From: Streptococcus mitis
Lineage (GTDB): Bacteria > Bacillota > Bacilli > Lactobacillales > Streptococcaceae
Reading direction: 5' to 3'
Assembly (NCBI GenBank): GCA_001560895.1
Contig: CP014326.1
Coordinates: forward strand, 694,001-758,000
DNA length: 64,000 nucleotides
Both the position numbers and the translations under genes were made by a program. Below, piece after piece: positions 51,897-60,508 of this stretch; position 1 is the stretch's first letter, and every line of letters begins with the position of its first letter. The notes under the pieces were generated by a model. The model saw only the letters and a program-made list of their open reading frames with translations, did not search any database and had not been told where the DNA came from.

Positions 51897-52766
51897 ATGC
51901 AGATTCAAAAAAGTTTTAAGGGGCAGTCTCCCTATGGCAAGCTTTATCTAGTGGCAACGCCGATTGGCAATCTAGATGATATGACTTTTCGCGCCATCCA
52001 GACCTTGAAAGAAGTGGATTGGATTGCTGCTGAGGACACGCGCAATACAGGTCTTCTGCTCAAGCATTTTGACATTTCGACCAAGCAGATCAGTTTTCAT
52101 GAGCACAATGCTAAGGAAAAAATTCCTGATTTGATTAGTTTTCTGAAAGCAGGGCAAAGTATTGCTCAGGTCTCCGATGCGGGTCTGCCTAGTATCTCAG
52201 ACCCTGGGCATGACTTGGTTAAGGCAGCTATTGAGGAAGGAATTACAGTTGTTACAGTTCCAGGTGCCTCTGCAGGGATTTCAGCCTTGATTGCCAGTGG
52301 TTTAGCACCACAGCCACATATCTTTTACGGCTTTTTACCCAGAAAATCAGGCCAGCAAAAGCAATTTTTCGACTCGAAAAAAGACTATCCAGAAACCCAG
52401 ATTTTCTATGAATCGCCTCATCGTGTGGCAGATACATTGAAAAATATGCTAGAAGTCTACGGTGACCGCTCGGTAGTCTTGGTCAGAGAATTGACCAAGA
52501 TTTATGAAGAATACCAAAGAGGAAAGATCTCTGAATTGCTAGAAAGCATTGCTGAAACGCCACTCAAGGGCGAATGCCTTCTCATTGTTGAAGGTGCCAG
52601 CCAAGATGTGGAGGAAAAAGACGAGGAAGACTTGTTCTTAGAAATCCAATCCCGCATCCAGCAAGGTATGAAGAAAAATCAAGCTATCAAGGAAGTTGCT
52701 AAGATTTACCAGTGGAATAAAAGCCAGCTCTATGCTGCTTACCACGATTGGGAAGAAAATGACTAA
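51897..52766 (+). CDS. rsmI: 16S rRNA 2'-O-ribose C1402 methyltransferase RsmI
   Basis: SAM-dependent methyltransferase of 289 residues of the tetrapyrrole methylase fold. Family blocks LYLVATPIGNLDDMTFRA, AAEDTRNTG, VSDAGLPSISDPG and PGASAGISALIASG are all present. It is the last gene of the tmk-holB-yabA-rsmI unit; a terminator follows at once. Confidence 0.96.
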   Translation: MQIQKSFKGQSPYGKLYLVATPIGNLDDMTFRAIQTLKEVDWIAAEDTRNTGLLLKHFDISTKQISFHEHNAKEKIPDLISFLKAGQSIAQVSDAGLPSISDPGHDLVKAAIEEGITVVTVPGASAGISALIASGLAPQPHIFYGFLPRKSGQQKQFFDSKKDYPETQIFYESPHRVADTLKNMLEVYGDRSVVLVRELTKIYEEYQRGKISELLESIAETPLKGECLLIVEGASQDVEEKDEEDLFLEIQSRIQQGMKKNQAIKEVAKIYQWNKSQLYAAYHDWEEND

Positions 52767-52768
52767 AC

Positions 52769-52797
52769 AGGGAAGTTTGCCTTCTTCCCTTTTTTTG
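52769..52797 (+). terminator. Intrinsic terminator of the tmk-rsmI unit
   Basis: AGGGAAG (52769-52775) pairs with CTTCCCT (52784-52790), followed by a long T run. Confidence 0.85.
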
Positions 52798-52804
52798 TTA
52801 TACT
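52777..52804 (+). promoter_or_regulatory. Putative promoter of trmFO, nested in the preceding terminator
   Basis: TTGCCT (52777-52782), 16 bases and TATACT (52799-52804). The -35 box is in the loop and stem of the rsmI terminator. Confidence 0.5.
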
Positions 52805-52831
52805 AGTAGAAGAAAAAAATAGAAAGATTTG

Positions 52832-52936
52832 TGGGAGTGAAAAAGTCCTGTGGACTTTTTCAGCCTGAGCCAAGAAATTCGAAAGTGAGTAAGTTCGGTT
52901 GGCTTTTTCAATGTGAATCTTGACTTCACACTCCCA
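52832..52936 (+). promoter_or_regulatory. Structured leader of trmFO
   Basis: An outer stem TGGGAGTG (52832-52839) / CACTCCCA (52929-52936) encloses two hairpins: AAAAAGTCC/GGACTTTTT (52840-52860) and AGCCAA/TTGGCT (52868-52904), each ending in T residues. The segment between the arms of the second (GAGCC, GAAAT, AAAGTGAG, AAG) resembles the region after rpmA. It may be an attenuator or a terminator-like repeat of the SPRITE kind; not identified. Confidence 0.5.
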
Positions 52937-52952
52937 AAGAGGTATTAGTGTC

Positions 52953-54287
52953 GTGTCTCAATCTTATATCAATGTTATCGGTGCTGGTTTGGCAGGTTCT
53001 GAAGCAGCCTACCAAATTGCAGAACGTGGTATTCCAGTTAAACTCTATGAAATGCGTGGTGTCAAGTCAACACCTCAGCACAAAACAGACAATTTTGCAG
53101 AGTTAGTTTGTTCCAATTCTCTACGTGGAGATGCTTTGACAAATGCTGTCGGGCTTCTCAAGGAAGAAATGCGTCGCTTGGGTTCTGTCATCTTAGAGTC
53201 TGCTGAAGCTACTCGTGTTCCCGCTGGAGGAGCCCTTGCGGTGGACCGTGATGGTTTCTCCCAAATGGTGACCCAAAAAGTTGCCAACCACCCCTTGATT
53301 GAAGTGGTGCGTGATGAAATTACAGAATTACCAACTGATGTTATTACAGTTGTCGCTACTGGTCCTTTGACTAGCGATGCCCTAGCTGAGAAGATTCATG
53401 CCCTTAATGACGGCGATGGTTTCTATTTCTACGATGCGGCAGCGCCTATTATCGATGTCAACACCATTGATATGAGCAAGGTTTATCTCAAGTCTCGTTA
53501 TGACAAGGGAGAGGCGGCCTACCTCAATGCCCCTATGACCAAGCAAGAGTTTATGGATTTCCATGAAGCCTTGGTCAATGCGGAAGAAGCGCCGCTGAAT
53601 TCTTTTGAAAAAGAAAAGTACTTTGAAGGATGTATGCCTATCGAAGTCATGGCCAAACGTGGTATTAAAACTATGCTTTATGGTCCTATGAAGCCAGTCG
53701 GTTTGGAGTATCCAGACGACTATACAGGACCTCGTGATGGAGAGTTTAAAACACCGTACGCGGTTGTCCAACTTCGTCAGGACAATGCGGCTGGTAGTCT
53801 CTATAATATTGTCGGTTTCCAGACCCATCTCAAATGGGGAGAACAAAAGCGTGTCTTTCAAATGATTCCAGGTCTTGAAAATGCTGAGTTTGTTCGCTAT
53901 GGTGTCATGCACCGCAATTCTTACATGGATTCACCAAATCTTCTGGAGCAGACCTATCGTTCTAAGAAACAGCCAAACCTCTTCTTTGCTGGTCAAATGA
54001 CGGGTGTGGAAGGCTATGTTGAGTCAGCAGCTTCAGGCTTAGTTGCGGGGATTAACGCAGCTCGTCTCTTCAAGGGAGAAAGCGAGGTTATTTTCCCAGA
54101 GACGACAGCTATTGGAAGCTTGGCTCATTACATCACCCATGCGGACAGCAAACATTTTCAACCAATGAATGTCAATTTTGGGATTATCAAAGAGTTGGAA
54201 GGCGAGCGTATCCGTGATAAGAAGGCTCGTTATGAAAAAATTGCAGAGCGTGCCCTTAACGATTTAGAGGAATTTTTAACGGTCTAA
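52953..54287 (+). CDS. trmFO: tRNA (uracil-54-C5)-methyltransferase TrmFO
   Basis: Folate- and FAD-dependent tRNA methyltransferase of 444 residues that forms ribothymidine in the T-loop. The FAD motif is [15 protein letters not shown], and family blocks [22 protein letters not shown] and [16 protein letters not shown] are intact. I start at GTG 52953 ([12 protein letters not shown], read as Met) with AAAGAGG 10 bases upstream; an upstream in-frame start would lie in the structured leader. Confidence 0.95.
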   Translation: MSQSYINVIGAGLAGSEAAYQIAERGIPVKLYEMRGVKSTPQHKTDNFAELVCSNSLRGDALTNAVGLLKEEMRRLGSVILESAEATRVPAGGALAVDRDGFSQMVTQKVANHPLIEVVRDEITELPTDVITVVATGPLTSDALAEKIHALNDGDGFYFYDAAAPIIDVNTIDMSKVYLKSRYDKGEAAYLNAPMTKQEFMDFHEALVNAEEAPLNSFEKEKYFEGCMPIEVMAKRGIKTMLYGPMKPVGLEYPDDYTGPRDGEFKTPYAVVQLRQDNAAGSLYNIVGFQTHLKWGEQKRVFQMIPGLENAEFVRYGVMHRNSYMDSPNLLEQTYRSKKQPNLFFAGQMTGVEGYVESAASGLVAGINAARLFKGESEVIFPETTAIGSLAHYITHADSKHFQPMNVNFGIIKELEGERIRDKKARYEKIAERALNDLEEFLTV

Positions 54288-54370
54288 TTTTTTTGAAAGA
54301 ATTGCTCATGGTACTATAAAAATCTTAGAAATTGTGATAAAATAGGTAGGATAAAAGAAGGAGAGTGAAA

Positions 54371-55108
54371 ATGGCGAATCCCAAGTATAAACGTATTTTA
54401 ATCAAGTTATCAGGTGAAGCCCTTGCCGGTGAACGTGGCGTAGGGATTGATATCCAAACAGTTCAAACAATCGCAAGAGAGATTCAAGAAGTTCATAGCT
54501 TAGGTATCGAAATTGCCCTTGTTATTGGTGGAGGAAATCTCTGGCGTGGAGAACCTGCTGCTGAAGCAGGAATGGACCGCGTTCAGGCAGATTACACAGG
54601 AATGCTTGGGACTGTTATGAATGCTCTTGTGATGGCAGATTCATTGCAACAAGTTGGTGTCGATACGCGTGTACAAACAGCTATTGCCATGCAACAAGTG
54701 GCAGAGCCTTATGTCCGTGGACGTGCCCTTCGTCACCTTGAAAAAGGTCGTATCGTTATCTTTGGTGCCGGAATTGGTTCACCTTACTTCTCAACAGATA
54801 CAACAGCGGCTCTTCGTGCAGCTGAAATCGAAGCAGATGCCATCCTTATGGCTAAAAATGGCGTCGACGGTGTTTACAATGCCGATCCTAAGAAAGACAA
54901 GACAGCCGTTAAGTTTGAAGAATTGACTCACCGTGACGTTATCAATAAAGGTCTTCGTATCATGGATTCAACAGCTTCAACCCTCTCAATGGACAACGAC
55001 ATTGACTTGGTTGTCTTCAATATGAACCAACCAGGCAACATCAAACGTGTCGTATTTGGTGAAAATATCGGAACGACAGTTTCAAACAATATCGAAGAAA
55101 AGGAATAA
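54371..55108 (+). CDS. pyrH: Uridylate kinase
   Basis: UMP kinase of 245 residues of the amino-acid-kinase fold ([42 protein letters not shown] segment). ATG 54371 (MANPKYKRI) is preferred over a GTG at 54365 because GGAGAG then has normal spacing. frr follows after 8 bases, the usual pyrH-frr pair. Confidence 0.97.
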   Translation: MANPKYKRILIKLSGEALAGERGVGIDIQTVQTIAREIQEVHSLGIEIALVIGGGNLWRGEPAAEAGMDRVQADYTGMLGTVMNALVMADSLQQVGVDTRVQTAIAMQQVAEPYVRGRALRHLEKGRIVIFGAGIGSPYFSTDTTAALRAAEIEADAILMAKNGVDGVYNADPKKDKTAVKFEELTHRDVINKGLRIMDSTASTLSMDNDIDLVVFNMNQPGNIKRVVFGENIGTTVSNNIEEKE

Positions 55109-55116
55109 GAATGATT

Positions 55117-55674
55117 ATGGCTAACGCAATTATTGAAAAAGCTAAAGAGAGAATGACCCAGTCTCACCAATCACTTGCTCGTGAATTTGGTGGTATCCGT
55201 GCCGGTCGTGCCAATGCAAGCTTGCTGGACCGTGTACATGTAGAATACTATGGAGTAGAAACTCCTCTTAACCAAATCGCTTCAATTACGATTCCAGAAG
55301 CGCGTGTTTTGTTGGTAACACCATTTGACAAATCTTCATTGAAAGATATCGAACGTGCCTTGAACGCTTCTGATCTTGGTATTACACCAGCTAATGATGG
55401 TTCTGTGATTCGCTTGGTTATCCCTGCTCTTACAGAAGAAACTCGTCGTGACCTTGCTAAAGAAGTGAAGAAGGTCGGTGAGAATGCTAAAGTGGCTGTC
55501 CGCAATATTCGTCGTGATGCTATGGACGAAGCTAAGAAACAAGAAAAAGCAAAAGAAATCACTGAAGACGAATTGAAGACTCTTGAAAAAGATATTCAAA
55601 AAGTAACAGACGATGCTGTTAAACACATCGACGACATGACTGCCAACAAAGAAAAAGAACTCTTGGAAGTCTAA
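55117..55674 (+). CDS. frr: Ribosome recycling factor
   Basis: Protein of 185 residues that splits post-termination ribosomes with EF-G. The family start [20 protein letters not shown] and [13 protein letters not shown] are clear. Two ATG codons are possible: 55111 is closer to AAGGAA, 55117 fits the family start better and is used here. It is coupled to pyrH and followed by a terminator. Confidence 0.96.
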   Translation: MANAIIEKAKERMTQSHQSLAREFGGIRAGRANASLLDRVHVEYYGVETPLNQIASITIPEARVLLVTPFDKSSLKDIERALNASDLGITPANDGSVIRLVIPALTEETRRDLAKEVKKVGENAKVAVRNIRRDAMDEAKKQEKAKEITEDELKTLEKDIQKVTDDAVKHIDDMTANKEKELLEV

Positions 55675-55685
55675 AAATAAACAGA

Positions 55686-55716
55686 AAAACTCAGTTGGCA
55701 TTGCTGGCTGAGTTTT
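55686..55716 (+). terminator. Intrinsic terminator of pyrH-frr
   Basis: AAAACTCAG (55686-55694) pairs with CTGAGTTTT (55708-55716). Confidence 0.8.
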
Positions 55717-55733
55717 ATTCGAAAGAAGGAAAT

Positions 55734-56588
55734 ATGAATACAAATCTTGCAAGTTTTATCGTTGGATTCATCATCGATGAAAATGACCGTTTTTACTTTG
55801 TGCAAAAGGATGGTCAGACCTATGCTCTCGCTAAGGAAGAAGGCCAACATACAGTAGGGGATACGGTTAAAGGTTTTGCCTATACAGATATGAAGCAAAA
55901 GCTCCGCTTGACAACTCTAGAAGTGACTGCCACTCAGGATCAATTTGGTTGGGGCCGTGTCACAGAAGTTCGTAAGGACTTGGGTGTCTTTGTGGATACA
56001 GGCCTACCTGACAAGGAAATCGTAGTGTCACTTGATATCCTTCCTGAGCTCAAGGAACTCTGGCCTAAGAAGGGCGATCAACTCTACATCCGTCTTGAAG
56101 TAGACAAGAAAGACCGAATCTGGGGACTCTTGGCTTATCAAGAAGACTTCCAACGTCTGGCTCGTCCTGCCTATAACAACATGCAGAACCAAAACTGGCC
56201 AGCCATTGTGTACCGCCTCAAGCTGTCAGGAACTTTTGTTTACTTACCAGAAAATAATATGCTTGGTTTTATTCACCCTAGCGAGCGCTATGCAGAGCCA
56301 CGTTTGGGTCAAGTTTTAGATGCGCGTGTCATTGGTTTCCGTGAAGTGGACCGTACCTTGAACCTCTCTCTCAAACCACGTTCCTTTGAAATGTTGGAAA
56401 ACGATGCTCAGATGATTTTGACCTACTTGGAAAGCAATGGCGGTTTCATGACCTTAAATGATAAGTCATCTCCTGATGATATCAAGGCAACCTTTGGCAT
56501 TTCTAAAGGTCAGTTCAAGAAAGCACTCGGTGGCTTGATGAAGGCTGGTAAAATCAAGCAAGACCAGTTTGGGACAGAGTTGATCTAG
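55734..56588 (+). CDS. cvfB: S1-domain RNA-binding protein CvfB
   Basis: Protein of 284 residues with S1-like RNA-binding domains (around residues 60-140 and 150-215) and a C-terminal winged helix (SPDDIKATFGISKGQFKKALGGLMKAG). Members in staphylococci affect virulence gene expression. AAGGAAA precedes ATG 55734; an upstream in-frame start lies in the terminator. yozE follows after 8 bases. Confidence 0.9.
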   Translation: MNTNLASFIVGFIIDENDRFYFVQKDGQTYALAKEEGQHTVGDTVKGFAYTDMKQKLRLTTLEVTATQDQFGWGRVTEVRKDLGVFVDTGLPDKEIVVSLDILPELKELWPKKGDQLYIRLEVDKKDRIWGLLAYQEDFQRLARPAYNNMQNQNWPAIVYRLKLSGTFVYLPENNMLGFIHPSERYAEPRLGQVLDARVIGFREVDRTLNLSLKPRSFEMLENDAQMILTYLESNGGFMTLNDKSSPDDIKATFGISKGQFKKALGGLMKAGKIKQDQFGTELI

Positions 56589-56596
56589 GGTGACAT

Positions 56597-56812
56597 ATGA
56601 GAAAATCATTTTACACTTGGCTCATGACTGAGCGCAATCCTAAAAGTAACAGTTCTAAGGCTATCTTAGCAGATCTGGCTTTTGAAGAGTCGGCCTTTCC
56701 AAAACATACGGATGATTTTGATGAGGTGAGTCGCTTTTTGGAAGAACATGCCAGTTTCTCTTTTAACCTAGGAGACTTTGACGCCATCTGGCAAGAATAC
56801 TTAGAACACTAG
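56597..56812 (+). CDS. YozE family protein
   Basis: Protein of 71 residues of the YozE/UPF0346 family ([18 protein letters not shown], ending [11 protein letters not shown]). It is small, acidic and helical. The family is widespread in Firmicutes but without a firm function. It is probably co-transcribed with cvfB. Confidence 0.88.
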   Translation: MRKSFYTWLMTERNPKSNSSKAILADLAFEESAFPKHTDDFDEVSRFLEEHASFSFNLGDFDAIWQEYLEH

Positions 56813-56857
56813 ACTTTATTCATTAGGTTTGGGCTAGTAATTTATCCATCCCTTTGC

Positions 56858-56863
56858 TATAAT
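56858..56863 (+). promoter_or_regulatory. Extended -10 promoter of phoH
   Basis: TGC-TATAAT lies 34 bases before the start codon of phoH. Confidence 0.6.
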
Positions 56864-56897
56864 AAAAAGAAATAAAAGGATTAGAGAGGTTCTTTAT

Positions 56898-57893
56898 TTG
56901 AAGGAACATTCAATAGACATTCAACTGAGTCATCCAGATGACCTGTTTCATCTTTTTGGTTCCAATGAACGCCATCTTCGTTTGATGGAAGAAGAGCTTG
57001 ATGTGGTGATTCATGCTCGTACGGAGATTGTCCAGGTTTTGGGAGAAGAATCTGCCTGTGAGGAAGCCCGTCAGGTTATTCAAGCCTTGATGGTTTTGGT
57101 AAATCGTGGGATGACCGTTGGTACGCCAGATGTGGTGACTGCGATTAGCATGGTCAAAAACGATGAAATTGATAAGTTTGTCGCCCTTTACGAAGAAGAA
57201 ATTATCAAAGACAATACTGGGAAACCAATCCGCGTCAAAACCTTAGGTCAAAAACTTTATGTAGACAGTGTCAAACAGCATGATGTGACCTTTGGAATCG
57301 GGCCTGCAGGGACAGGTAAGACCTTTCTTGCAGTGACCTTGGCAGTGACAGCTCTTAAACGCGGGCAGGTCAAGAGGATTATCCTGACTCGTCCAGCAGT
57401 GGAAGCAGGAGAAAGTCTAGGATTTCTTCCGGGTGACCTCAAGGAGAAGGTAGATCCTTACCTTCGACCTGTTTATGATGCCTTGTATCAGATTCTGGGC
57501 AAAGACCAAACGACTCGTCTCATGGAGCGTGAAATTATCGAAATCGCGCCCCTTGCCTATATGCGTGGCCGGACCTTGGATGATGCCTTTGTCATTCTCG
57601 ATGAGGCGCAAAATACGACCATCATGCAGATGAAGATGTTCTTGACTCGTTTAGGCTTTAATTCTAAAATGATTGTCAATGGAGATATCAGTCAGATTGA
57701 CCTGCCACGTAATGTCAAGTCCGGTTTGATTGATGCTCAAGAGAAACTCAAGAATATCCATCAAATTGACTTTGTTCATTTTTCAGCCAAGGATGTGGTT
57801 CGCCATCCAGTTGTCGCTCAGATTATCCGAGCTTATGAACCAGCTCCAGTTAAAAATGAAGAGAGCGAAGAAGTCCAAGAAGAAACAGAATAG
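56898..57893 (+). CDS. phoH: PhoH family ATPase
   Basis: Protein of 331 residues with an N-terminal KH-like part and an ATPase core: Walker A GIGPAGTGKTFLAV, then RPAVEAGESLGFLPGD and Walker B FVILDEAQNTT. The start codon is TTG (56898), supported by AGAGAGG at 9 bases. The C-terminus is acidic. Members are linked to RNA metabolism in some bacteria; the exact role is open. A terminator follows. Confidence 0.93.
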   Translation: MKEHSIDIQLSHPDDLFHLFGSNERHLRLMEEELDVVIHARTEIVQVLGEESACEEARQVIQALMVLVNRGMTVGTPDVVTAISMVKNDEIDKFVALYEEEIIKDNTGKPIRVKTLGQKLYVDSVKQHDVTFGIGPAGTGKTFLAVTLAVTALKRGQVKRIILTRPAVEAGESLGFLPGDLKEKVDPYLRPVYDALYQILGKDQTTRLMEREIIEIAPLAYMRGRTLDDAFVILDEAQNTTIMQMKMFLTRLGFNSKMIVNGDISQIDLPRNVKSGLIDAQEKLKNIHQIDFVHFSAKDVVRHPVVAQIIRAYEPAPVKNEESEEVQEETE

Positions 57894-57897
57894 TAAA

Positions 57898-57933
57898 AAA
57901 GAGCAGTTCAGGTGGAATTGCTCTTTCTTTTAT
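57898..57933. terminator. Terminator between phoH and ald
   Basis: AAAGAGCAGTTC pairs with GAATTGCTCTTT (one G-T pair), followed by T residues; the A run on the other side may let it work for ald as well. Confidence 0.75.
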
Positions 57934-57949
57934 CTGATAATTAGATTTT

Positions 57950-59062
57950 TTAGATTAGTTCATCAATTAGAGTATGTTTCTTATCGAGACCTTGGGCTAC
58001 TGGAAGACTGGTTAAGTAACCTTGATAAGTAGTAACACCTTGGCGCAAGCCCTCATCTTCAGAGATTGCTTGTACAAAACCTTTACCAGCCAAAGCTTCG
58101 ATATAAGGAAGAGTGACATTGGTTAGGGCAATGGTTGAAGTACGAGCAACCGCACCAGGGATATTGGCAACGGCATAGTGGAGCACACCGTGTTTTTCAT
58201 AGACAGGCTCATCGTGCGTTGTCACACGGTCAGCTGTCTCGATAACACCACCTTGGTCAACGGCAACGTCAACGATGACAGAGCCTGGACGCATTTGCTT
58301 GACCATCTCATCTGTCACCAATTTTGGTGCTTTGGCACCTGGAATGAGAACCGCTCCGATCACCACATCCGCATCTCTCACACTGGCTTCGATGTTAAAT
58401 GAATTGGACATGAGAGTTTGAATTTGATGACCAAAGACCTCCTCTAAAACGGAGAGACGTTTAGCACTGATATCAAGGATGGTTACTTGTGCACCAAGAC
58501 CAAGAGCAATTCGAGCAGCATGGGTCCCTACGACACCGCCACCGATGATGGTTACTTTCCCTTTAGGTACACCAGGCACACCACCCAGTAAGACACCAGA
58601 ACCTCCTGCTTGCTTAGTTAGGAAATGAGCACCGATTTGGACTGCCATACGGCCAGCAACCTCACTCATAGGTACGAGGAGCGGTAATTGACCTTGGGAA
58701 TCACGGACAGTTTCATAGGCAATCCCAGTTGTTTTTGCTTCCAACATAGCATCTGCTAATTCTGGAGCAGCGGCCATGTGCAAGTAGGTGAAGAGAAGCA
58801 GGTCGTCACGTAAGTAACCATATTCAGAAGCTAGTGGTTCTTTTACTTTCACGACCAACTCAGCTGCCCAGGTTTCACCAGCAGTAGCGACAATTTCAGC
58901 TCCTTGCTTTTGATAGTCAGCATCAGTAAAGCCAGAACCGATACCAGCATTTGTTTCGATAAGAACGCGATGACCACGGCCGACTAAGCTGTGGACACCA
59001 GCAGGTGTTAGGGCAACACGATTTTCATTATTCTTAATTTCTTTTGGAATTCCGATTAACAT
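57950..59062 (-). CDS. ald: Alanine dehydrogenase
   Basis: NAD-dependent enzyme of 370 residues that interconverts alanine and pyruvate plus ammonia. The substrate-binding start [31 protein letters not shown] and the NAD motif [17 protein letters not shown] are intact, and the frame has no interruption. AAAGGGAG precedes the ATG on the minus strand. It is a single-gene unit convergent with phoH. Confidence 0.96.
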   Translation of the reverse strand: MLIGIPKEIKNNENRVALTPAGVHSLVGRGHRVLIETNAGIGSGFTDADYQKQGAEIVATAGETWAAELVVKVKEPLASEYGYLRDDLLLFTYLHMAAAPELADAMLEAKTTGIAYETVRDSQGQLPLLVPMSEVAGRMAVQIGAHFLTKQAGGSGVLLGGVPGVPKGKVTIIGGGVVGTHAARIALGLGAQVTILDISAKRLSVLEEVFGHQIQTLMSNSFNIEASVRDADVVIGAVLIPGAKAPKLVTDEMVKQMRPGSVIVDVAVDQGGVIETADRVTTHDEPVYEKHGVLHYAVANIPGAVARTSTIALTNVTLPYIEALAGKGFVQAISEDEGLRQGVTTYQGYLTSLPVAQGLDKKHTLIDELI

Positions 59063-59232
59063 AGAGAAAAACTCCCTTTCTATTGACGGGTTGTAAATGA
59101 TTTATCACATTATCTATAAAATAAGGTGATGATTTCATTCTATATGAAACCGCTTTAAAAAGCAAGAAAAATTTGTTGTAATTTATTTTTTATGCTAGAC
59201 TGGTAGAAAATATTTTTAAATGTAGGAGAAGT

Positions 59233-59802
59233 ATGGAATCAATTTTTGTAAAACTTGCCCAGTATCCGTCTATAGAAGCAGAGCATTTATTGCTTAGACC
59301 TGTAACCTTGGATGATGCGGAAGCTATGTTTGAGTATGCCTCAGACAGAGAAAATACGCGCTACACTTTTCCAACAAATCAAAGCTTGGAAGAAACCAAG
59401 AATAACATTGCTCAGTTCTACTTGGCTAATCCTTTGGGACGTTGGGGAATCGAATTAAAAGATAACGGCAAGTTTATAGGAACCATTGACTTGCACAAGA
59501 TTGATCCTGTTCTTAAGAAGGCAGCTATTGGTTACATTATCAATAAAAAGTATTGGAATCAAGGTTTGGCGACAGAAGCCAATCGTGCCGTGATTGAGCT
59601 GGCTTTTGAGAAGATTGGAATGAACAAGTTGACCGCCCTTCACGATAAGGACAATCCTGCATCTGGAAAGGTCATGGAGAAATCAGGCATGTGTTTTTCC
59701 CATGCAGAACCATATGCTTGTATGGACCAGCATGAAGAAGGCCGAATTGTTACAAGAGTTCATTATGTCTTGACTAAGGAAGACTATTTTGCAAATAAAT
59801 AA
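59233..59802 (+). CDS. GNAT family N-acetyltransferase (RimJ/RimL-like)
   Basis: Protein of 189 residues with the RimL-type start HLLLRPVTLDDAEAMFEYASD, the acetyl-CoA region GYIINKKYWNQGLATEANRA and NKLTALHDKDNPASGKVMEKSG. The substrate is not predictable: ribosomal proteins, antibiotics or small amines are possible. TAGGAG precedes the ATG. Its terminator overlaps the control region of comEA. Confidence 0.9.
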   Translation: MESIFVKLAQYPSIEAEHLLLRPVTLDDAEAMFEYASDRENTRYTFPTNQSLEETKNNIAQFYLANPLGRWGIELKDNGKFIGTIDLHKIDPVLKKAAIGYIINKKYWNQGLATEANRAVIELAFEKIGMNKLTALHDKDNPASGKVMEKSGMCFSHAEPYACMDQHEEGRIVTRVHYVLTKEDYFANK

Positions 59803-59803
59803 G

Positions 59804-59833
59804 CAGTTGAGAAGAAATTTTCAACTGTTTTTT
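59804..59833 (+). terminator. Intrinsic terminator of the acetyltransferase gene
   Basis: CAGTTGA (59804-59810) pairs with TCAACTG (59821-59827), followed by six T. It ends nine bases before the com-box. Confidence 0.8.
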
Positions 59834-59841
59834 CTTCCTCT

Positions 59842-59849
59842 TACGAATA
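59842..59849 (+). promoter_or_regulatory. com-box (ComX/sigma-X promoter) of comEA-comEC
   Basis: TACGAATA matches the streptococcal com-box exactly, with a T-rich stretch upstream and the start codon 21 bases downstream. It indicates induction of the late competence operon by the alternative sigma factor ComX. Confidence 0.92.
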
Positions 59850-59869
59850 ATCTAAGAGAGGAGAAAAAT

Positions 59870-60508
59870 ATGGAAGTAATTATCGAGAAAATCAAAGAGT
59901 ATAAAATCATCGTCACCTGTACTGGTCTGGGCTTGCTTGTTGGCGGATTTTTCCTGCTAAAACCAGTTCCACAAACACCTGTCAAAGAAACAAATTTGCA
60001 GGCTGAAGTTGCAGCTGTTTCCAAGGATTCATCGACCGAAAAGGAAGTGAAGGAAGAACCGGTTGAACAAGATCTAATCACAGTAGATGTGAAAGGTGCT
60101 GTCAAATCGCCAGGAATTTATGATTTGCCTGTAGGTAGTCGGGTCAATGATGCTGTTCAGAAGGCTGGTGGTTTGACAGATCAAGCAGACAGCAAGTCAC
60201 TCAATCTAGCTCAGAAAGTTAGTGATGAGACTCTAGTTTACGTTCCCACTAAGGGCGAAGAAGCAGCTAGTCAACAGACTACTTTGGGGACAGCTTCTTC
60301 AACAAGCAAGGAAAAGAAGGTCAATCTCAACAAGGCTAGTCTGGAAGAGCTTAAACAGGTCAAAGGATTAGGTGGCAAACGAGCTCAGGACATTATCGAC
60401 CATCGTGAAACAAATGGCAAATTCAAGTCGGTTGATGAACTTAAGAAGGTCTCTGGCATTGGTGCTAAAACGATAGAAAAGCTAAAAGACTATGTTACAG
60501 TGGATTAA
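59870..60508 (+). CDS. comEA: Competence protein ComEA (CelA), DNA receptor
   Basis: Membrane-anchored DNA-binding protein of 212 residues needed for DNA uptake. An N-terminal membrane helix (about 14-34) leads to an acidic linker, an SLBB-type domain (about 65-130, VDVKGAVKSPGIYDLP) and a C-terminal double helix-hairpin-helix (NLNKASLEELKQVKGLGGKR and VSGIGAKTIEKL) that binds DNA. AGAGGAG precedes ATG 59870. It is expressed from the com-box and overlaps comEC by 17 bases. Confidence 0.96.
   Translation: MEVIIEKIKEYKIIVTCTGLGLLVGGFFLLKPVPQTPVKETNLQAEVAAVSKDSSTEKEVKEEPVEQDLITVDVKGAVKSPGIYDLPVGSRVNDAVQKAGGLTDQADSKSLNLAQKVSDETLVYVPTKGEEAASQQTTLGTASSTSKEKKVNLNKASLEELKQVKGLGGKRAQDIIDHRETNGKFKSVDELKKVSGIGAKTIEKLKDYVTVD

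Noticed and set aside
53382-53912. Open frame of 176 codons on the minus strand inside trmFO
   Set aside because: It is fully overlapped by the conserved trmFO frame and its translation shows no family features.
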